Of a DNA stretch of 64,000 nucleotides, positions 59,417-64,000 are shown in pieces. Location: NCBI GenBank assembly GCA_047602305.1, contig JASGHO010000001.1, positions 310,001 through 374,000 on the forward strand, read 5' to 3'. Origin of the DNA: Ancrocorticia sp047602305 (lineage in GTDB: Bacteria; Actinomycetota; Actinomycetes; Actinomycetales; Actinomycetaceae). A program made the position numbers and the translations under genes. How positions within the stretch are numbered: the stretch's first letter is position 1; every line of letters begins with the position of its first letter. The notes beneath the pieces were generated by a model. The model was not told where the DNA came from and ran no database searches. It worked only from the letters and a program-made list of their open reading frames with translations.

Positions 59417-61068
59417 CCGTTAAGCAGACCAACAAGTGGTGGAAGGACGCCGTCGTCTATCAGGTCTACCCACGCAGCTTTGCGGACGCTGACGGCGACG
59501 GGAATGGCGATATCAACGGTATCCGCGAACACCTCGGATACCTCAAGGATCTCGAAGTCGACGCTATCTGGGTCAACCCTTGGTACCGGTCCCCGCAGGT
59601 TGACGCCGGATACGACGTCGCCGATTTCCGGGACATCGATCCGCTCTACGGCACCTTGGAGGACGCCGAACACCTCATCAACGAGGCACACGAGCTTGGC
59701 CTACGCGTCATCGTTGACATCGTCCCTAACCACACCTCAGACCAGCATCGGTGGTTCCAAGAAGCCCTCGTGGCAGGTCCCGGCTCACCCGAGCGAAGCC
59801 GCTACTGGTTCCGTCCCGGCAAGGGCGAACACGGAGAACTCCCTCCCAACAACTGGCCCTCCCAGATGGGCGGCCCTGCATGGACCCGGGTCACTGAACC
59901 AGATGGTGCGCCCGGCGAGTGGTACCTGCATCTCTTCACCCCCGAACAGCCCGATCTCAACTGGGACTCTCGCGAGGTGCGCGACGAGTTTCTCGACATC
60001 CTGAGATTCTGGTTTGATCGGGGCGCTGATGGCTTTCGCATCGACGTCGCCATGGCGCTTGCCAAGGATCCAGATTTACCTGACTACACAGTAAATGAGG
60101 ACGGCACGCTCCAAGGAGCTGTCGGCACTATCGACGTACATCCTCATTTCGATCGTGATGAAGTCCAAGACATCTTCCGTGAATGGAGAACGGTTGCTGA
60201 CAGCTACGCGGAGGACAAGGTGTTCGTTGCGGAAGCCTGGGTCATGGATTCCGAGCGCTACCAGCGTTACCTCGCCGACGGTGTGCTACACACAGCGTTC
60301 AATTTCGGCTTCCTCATCTGTAACTGGGATGCAGGGCAGTTCAGGGACTCCATCACGAAGTCCCTGAATGACCACGCATCTCTCGACGGTCCACCCTCCT
60401 GGGTTCTGTCGAATCACGACGTCGTCCGCCACCTAAGCCGCTACGGACACCGAGAACTATCGGTTGCTGGAACATCGCAGCAGTACAGCACGCCGTTTGA
60501 TCTCGAACTCGGGACCCGTCGCGCACGTGCGGCAGCCTTCTTGACACTCGGACTTCCGGGTGGTGCCTATATCTACCAAGGTGAAGAACTTGGCCTCTGG
60601 GAAGTGGAAGATATTCCAGATGACAGGCTGATGGATCCGCAATGGGAGCGGACCAACCATCAGATTCGGGGCCGCGACGGCTGCCGTGTTCCACTCCCAT
60701 GGGCCGGAGAAGGCAGTCCGTTCGAGTTCAGTCCCAGTAATGCTTCAGCAGAGCCATGGCTTCCTCAACCTGCGGAATGGAAGCACTACACGGTCGAAGA
60801 TCAACAACCGAATCCAGGGTCGATGTTACGTCTGTACCGCAGGTTGCTTGAAATCAGGCGAATCAATAGCGCTTGGTCGGGGACTTCATTTGAATGGATT
60901 GCTGTCGATCCCAACGTTGTTGCTTTCCGGAGAGGATCGTTTGTTTGCCTGGTCAACTGTGGAGAGGAACCAGTTTCCTATTCTTCTGGAGGTGTGGTGC
61001 TCGCGTCCAGTAATGGATACGACGGTTCCATCTTGCCCGGAGACTCAGCAGTGTGGATTCAGGAATAG
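59413..61068 (+). CDS. GH13 alpha-glucosidase D
   Basis: A 551-residue paralogue. ATG 59413 overlaps the preceding stop; the open frame upstream to 59236 is not homologous. It contains KWWKDAVVYQVYPRSFADADGDGNGD, where Asn replaces Ile in the loop. Also present are DIVPNHTSDQHRWF, nucleophile GFRIDVAMA, acid/base VAEAWVMD and SNHDVVRH. It is the most diverged of the four in substrate loops (WVNPWYRSPQVDAGYD). No clear terminator follows, but a shared-motif promoter starts 117 nt later. Confidence 0.92.
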   Translation: MTVKQTNKWWKDAVVYQVYPRSFADADGDGNGDINGIREHLGYLKDLEVDAIWVNPWYRSPQVDAGYDVADFRDIDPLYGTLEDAEHLINEAHELGLRVIVDIVPNHTSDQHRWFQEALVAGPGSPERSRYWFRPGKGEHGELPPNNWPSQMGGPAWTRVTEPDGAPGEWYLHLFTPEQPDLNWDSREVRDEFLDILRFWFDRGADGFRIDVAMALAKDPDLPDYTVNEDGTLQGAVGTIDVHPHFDRDEVQDIFREWRTVADSYAEDKVFVAEAWVMDSERYQRYLADGVLHTAFNFGFLICNWDAGQFRDSITKSLNDHASLDGPPSWVLSNHDVVRHLSRYGHRELSVAGTSQQYSTPFDLELGTRRARAAAFLTLGLPGGAYIYQGEELGLWEVEDIPDDRLMDPQWERTNHQIRGRDGCRVPLPWAGEGSPFEFSPSNASAEPWLPQPAEWKHYTVEDQQPNPGSMLRLYRRLLEIRRINSAWSGTSFEWIAVDPNVVAFRRGSFVCLVNCGEEPVSYSSGGVVLASSNGYDGSILPGDSAVWIQE

Positions 61069-61184
61069 CTAAGGTGCCCCAGCGCAGGTCCATCTGCTGG
61101 ACCCAGAAATGGATCTACGCCGGATCACAGATGCACGGTGGAGCCATCTTTCATCTGGTTTAGGCAACCACAGCTCTCAGCGAT

Positions 61185-61249
61185 GAGGGAGTCCCAAGCA
61201 GAAGTGGTACTGCGAGGGACTCCCTCCCCACACACCGAAGACGTAGCGT
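61185..61249 (+). promoter_or_regulatory. Shared-motif leaderless promoter of the SDR gene, with a second palindrome
   Basis: GTGGTACT (61204-61211), GCGA, GGGACTCCC (61216-61224), 19 nt, TAGCGT (61244-61249), then the gene's ATG 6 nt later without a ribosome-binding site. As at 37333, an upstream GGGAGTCCC (61187-61195) adds a second palindrome; the arms extend to 11 bp (GAGGGAGTCCC/GGGACTCCCTC). Centres are again 29 bp apart. Confidence 0.78.
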
Positions 61250-61255
61250 GGTGTC

Positions 61256-61918
61256 ATGTCAGTCATAGCCATCATTGGTGCAGGCCCCGGATTGGGAGCC
61301 GCCGTTGCCCGAAAGTTTGGAGCCGAAGGGTTCTCTATCGCTCTTGTTGCTCGTAACGTAGAGAAGCTTGATGCTTTGGTCCGCGCACTTGCAGCCGATG
61401 GAATCACAGCTCGATCCTATGTAGCCGATGTATTGGACAGGGATTCCTTGGCAGCTGCACTGGATCAGGCAGCTGAAGATCTTGGACCGATTGATGTTCT
61501 TCAGTACAGTCCTGTGCCCAGCGCGCGTTTCCTCAAACCTGTGTTGGAGACGACCGTCGCAGATCTTCGAGAGGCCACTGAGTTCTCCACGCTTGGTTCG
61601 GCCACCGCGATCGCTCGGGTTCTACCCGAGATGATGGAGCGAGGCGCCGGTACAATCCTTCTGATTAACGGTTCCAGCGCCGCCACACCAAACGCCAGGG
61701 TTGGCGGAACTTCCACGGCTTTTGCCGGAGAGTCCGCGTACGGAGCCATGTTGCACGAGGCACTTGCTCCGACGGGAGTGAACGTACGTCAGCTCATTAT
61801 TCCCGGAGCAATCGGTGGCGGTGATCCACTTTTCGATCCGGTTGCCCTTGCTGATCGGATTTGGGGACTGCACGTGACACTCGGTCCATTCCGAGTAACG
61901 GTGGGCGACGACGCCTGA
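61256..61918 (+). CDS. Atypical short-chain dehydrogenase/reductase
   Basis: A 220-residue SDR. The nucleotide-binding motif is IAIIGAGPGLGAAVARKFG, and LLINGSSAATP carries the usual Ser. The catalytic YxxxK is altered: the tyrosine in GESAYGAML lacks the lysine four residues on. The NNAG motif is also replaced (LQYSPVPSA). It may bind NAD(P) with modified or no catalysis. It is translated from a shared-motif leaderless promoter, which suggests it is an output of the MmyB-type regulators. Confidence 0.88.
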   Translation: MSVIAIIGAGPGLGAAVARKFGAEGFSIALVARNVEKLDALVRALAADGITARSYVADVLDRDSLAAALDQAAEDLGPIDVLQYSPVPSARFLKPVLETTVADLREATEFSTLGSATAIARVLPEMMERGAGTILLINGSSAATPNARVGGTSTAFAGESAYGAMLHEALAPTGVNVRQLIIPGAIGGGDPLFDPVALADRIWGLHVTLGPFRVTVGDDA

Positions 61919-62031
61919 TTTTGGACGATAGACCCAGACCGACGGTTTGGAAAACATGAGCTTGTCATCCGAAATAGTGACGGCATGACCGGTTGGACCT
62001 AACCTTCCACAACGAAGTGAGGAAAACAAAT

Positions 62032-62943
62032 ATGGAAGACATCATCGGCATTGACGTTGGCGGTACCTGGATCAAGTGGGGACGAGCGACGTCGGACGGA
62101 ATCTTGACTGATTCCGGCAAAGTTCCCACCGAACGAGAGAATCCTCTTGGAGTACTCACAAAGATAGCGAATATAGTTAGCAGCCAAGAAGGCGTCACTA
62201 AGGTGGGACTCAGCTTTCCCGGAATTGTGGGCCGAGATGGCCGACTGATCACTGTCGGCTCGATCTATGGGCTCGAAGGATGCCATCTGCGCGAGGAGAT
62301 TGAGAGACTAACCGGCCTGCCCGTCACGGTTATCAACGATGCACACTCCGCGGGCCAAGCGGAACGGTGGCTGGGTGCTGGGGCCGATTGCGACAACTTC
62401 GTGTGCATCACGATTGGAACAGGTCTTGGTGGGGCAATCTTCATCAATGGCAAACTCTATCGCGGTTCCCGTGGGGCAGCCGGTGAACTGTCAATGGCCC
62501 TTCTGGGAACAGGTTCAACGCGTGGTGAATTGTTTGAGGTACTGGCAGGCAATATGGGATCTGGAATCTTTGGTCTGAGCCGCTACTACTCTCAGGAACT
62601 GGGTATCACTGAATCTGCCGAATGGTTCACAGACACCTGGGAGATCCTGCGGCTCGCCGAGGAGGGCGATGAGCACGCCATTCGAGCCACAGATCGATTC
62701 TTTGACGGACTCACCTCCTTGCTGGTTACCCTCTTGGCAACGCTCGATCCAGATCGTTTCCTCCTCGGGGGTGGTGTCTCGGGACGACCAGGTTTCTTGA
62801 CAGAGACCCACAAGCGCTTGGCGGAGAAGATTCGTAATCATCCCAACATTGATCACGACTACATTCCTGAGTTGCGTCTCTGCGTGAACGGAAATGATTC
62901 TGGTGTGCTTGGTGCAATTCATGCCGCACACACGTTGGGTTAA
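62032..62943 (+). CDS. ROK-family sugar kinase
   Basis: A 303-residue kinase without a DNA-binding domain; ATG 62032 follows GTGAGGA and the frame upstream is unsupported. It has the ATP phosphate motif IIGIDVGGTWIKWG and the catalytic Asp in VTVINDAHSAGQAE. Also present are VCITIGTGLGGAIFINGKLYRGSRGAAGELS and the late GGGVSGRP. As in the ROK repressor at 51152, the CxCGxxGC zinc motif is absent. It probably phosphorylates glucose released by the neighbouring alpha-glucosidases. A nested inverted repeat follows. Confidence 0.9.
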   Translation: MEDIIGIDVGGTWIKWGRATSDGILTDSGKVPTERENPLGVLTKIANIVSSQEGVTKVGLSFPGIVGRDGRLITVGSIYGLEGCHLREEIERLTGLPVTVINDAHSAGQAERWLGAGADCDNFVCITIGTGLGGAIFINGKLYRGSRGAAGELSMALLGTGSTRGELFEVLAGNMGSGIFGLSRYYSQELGITESAEWFTDTWEILRLAEEGDEHAIRATDRFFDGLTSLLVTLLATLDPDRFLLGGGVSGRPGFLTETHKRLAEKIRNHPNIDHDYIPELRLCVNGNDSGVLGAIHAAHTLG

Positions 62944-62969
62944 ATGCGAGGACCTTTCACAAAGTGATC

Positions 62970-63037
62970 GCAAAGGAGTGATAGCCCGGCAAAGGAGTGA
63001 TGCCGTGGACGTCGTCGTCGCTATCACTCCTTTGCCG
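62970..63037. terminator. Nested inverted repeat after the ROK kinase
   Basis: GCAAAGGAGTGATAGC (62970-62985) can pair fully with GCTATCACTCCTTTGC (63020-63035). A direct repeat of its core (CGGCAAAGGAGTGAT, 62987-63001) can pair with ATCACTCCTTTGCCG (63023-63037). Two left arms thus compete for one right arm. It probably acts as a terminator for the kinase gene. Beyond it, to 63193, I see no gene. Confidence 0.65.
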
Positions 63038-63193
63038 CGCCCTCATTTCTTTGGCTACCCACCTGGCAGTCTTTGGGTATAGCTCTCGCTTGCGTGATTT
63101 TCTCGGCTTGTTACCCATGCGTGAATTGACTCGGGTCGCTGCGGCAGTCCACAGTTGACGCACGTGTAATAGTGGGCGACGCAGGGGGTGGTC

Positions 63194-64000
63194 ATGGCGC
63201 TTGCCGCGGCTTTCCATGCCACCTGTTGCCTACTCGGTACCGTTCCTGGTGGTCGAGTTGGAGTTGTCGAGATCGCACCGGACGGCTTGGTTGGCGAACA
63301 ACAGGACTTCTCGCGAGACGAGCTGTCCGGATTCGTGCGCGAGCGCGAAGAATCTTGCCCACAGGAAGATAGGGGCCAGTTGCGTTGGGTGTGGAGCGAC
63401 ACCGCCCACTGGCTCCCCGCACTTCTCGACGACGGCGTCCGCGTGCGCACCTGCTACGACCTCCGGCTCAGCCACGCGATCCTACGAGACGCGCAGCTAG
63501 TTGCCGATCGCTCGGGGCTTCTCGCGGCTGACGAGTGGAATCGCGGGAGCGAAGGAACTGGCGAGACTGTGCCACCCGCCGCCGCTCTCTTCGATATTGA
63601 CGACGACGAACCGGCCACAGTCCCGCACGCCCTTGCCGCGGCACTGGAGGAGTTTGCTCGCCATGAAGTGGCGCTCGGGCTGCGAGTTTCAGCAACCAGT
63701 AGTCTTTCTCAAGAAAACTCATTAGTGAATGGACCCGAAGAAGTCTCACCGGCGAATGGAGACGCGTCGCCACACACTAGCTCGTTTGGGCGCTTGCGTT
63801 TACTCCTCGCCGCCGAATCGGCAGGTGCGTTGATCGCCGCCGAGATGCGCGCGGCTGGGATTCCCTGGGATGTTGAGGAACATGATCGTATCCTGCGGGA
63901 ATCCCTGGGTCCACGCCCGCCGCTGGGCGGACGGCCCGCGAAGATGGCCCACCTTGCCCAGACCATTGAGGAACTCCTTGATGCTCCCGGGCTCTCGATC
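63194..64000 (+). CDS. N-terminal part of actinobacterial bifunctional 3'-5' exonuclease/DNA polymerase
   Basis: Open from ATG 63194 (GGGGG nearby; GTG 63188 also possible) to the window edge: 269 codons without a stop. It matches the PolI-like family typical of actinobacteria. RWVWSDTAHWLPALLDDGVRVRTCYDLRLSHAILR and RLLLAAESAGALIAAEMRAAGIPWDVEEHDRIL are characteristic, followed by LGPRPPLGGRPAKMAHLAQTIEELL. About half of the usual protein is visible; the polymerase palm lies beyond the window. The exonuclease acidic residues are not evident here, and function in repair is inferred. Confidence 0.87.
   Translation, partial: MALAAAFHATCCLLGTVPGGRVGVVEIAPDGLVGEQQDFSRDELSGFVREREESCPQEDRGQLRWVWSDTAHWLPALLDDGVRVRTCYDLRLSHAILRDAQLVADRSGLLAADEWNRGSEGTGETVPPAAALFDIDDDEPATVPHALAAALEEFARHEVALGLRVSATSSLSQENSLVNGPEEVSPANGDASPHTSSFGRLRLLLAAESAGALIAAEMRAAGIPWDVEEHDRILRESLGPRPPLGGRPAKMAHLAQTIEELLDAPGLSI

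Overview
The window looks like chromosomal DNA from a moderately high-GC actinomycete. The Actinomycetaceae (a Trueperella/Arcanobacterium-like organism) are my best guess. Evidence: a PriA-type HisA, an SseB gene after hisA, a DUF222/HNH gene with a perfect actinobacterial SOS box, a MarP-like membrane protease, two MmyB-type regulators, and the start of an actinobacterial 3'-5' exonuclease/DNA polymerase. The species is an inference; there is no rRNA or tRNA gene to anchor it.

Layout. 1-4.9 kb: end of a histidine cluster (unidentified gene, hisH, priA), SseB and DUF1648 genes, then infC (ATT start) - rpmI - rplT ending at a strong terminator. 4.9-14.1 kb: an accessory block with an SOS-boxed, apparently frameshifted DUF222/HNH nuclease, a lipoprotein/mini-lipoprotein/HlyD/ABC/permease export operon, and a secreted leucine-rich-repeat protein with FG-GAP-like repeats. 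The TrmH methyltransferase that commonly follows rplT in this phylum lies beyond this block. 15.5-20.2 kb: a four-gene 2-oxoacid:ferredoxin oxidoreductase operon including a GltD-like flavoprotein with a ferredoxin tail. 20.2-23.2 kb: a bacterial NLR-like protein (P-loop NTPase plus eight nearly identical 42-residue TPRs). 23.5-32.1 kb: hydrolase/dehydrogenase pair, a nitrilase-DUF2848-permease operon, GDSL hydrolase, sulfurtransferase and MarP.

32-38 kb: two paralogous MmyB-type regulators with a Zn alcohol dehydrogenase, an MFS transporter, and two lipoproteins with unusual enzyme-like folds. 38-48 kb: beta-glucoside use. It holds two 6-phospho-beta-glucosidases, an oligo-1,6-glucosidase-like enzyme, a LicR-type regulator and PTS IIA, IIB and IIC genes around twin palindromic operators. 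49-51 kb: DUF3737 plus a PatB-like C-S lyase. 51-61 kb: a ROK repressor, a triple operator, an MFS permease and four GH13 alpha-glucosidase paralogues. 61-64 kb: an atypical SDR, a ROK sugar kinase and a truncated DNA polymerase gene.

The most interesting signal is a promoter architecture shared by four scattered loci and perhaps a fifth: GGTACT-N4-GGGACTCCC, then exactly 19 nt, then TAGCGT or TATCCT. At three of them the start codon is 6-7 nt after the -10, implying leaderless mRNAs. Two of those genes encode the MmyB-type regulators, so I propose an MmyB regulon covering the SDR, DUF3737-PatB and probably the alcohol dehydrogenase. Other leads are the NLR-like protein, the SOS-controlled nuclease with its frameshift, the ROK and PTS operator arrays, and the signal-peptide-bearing aldo/keto reductase.
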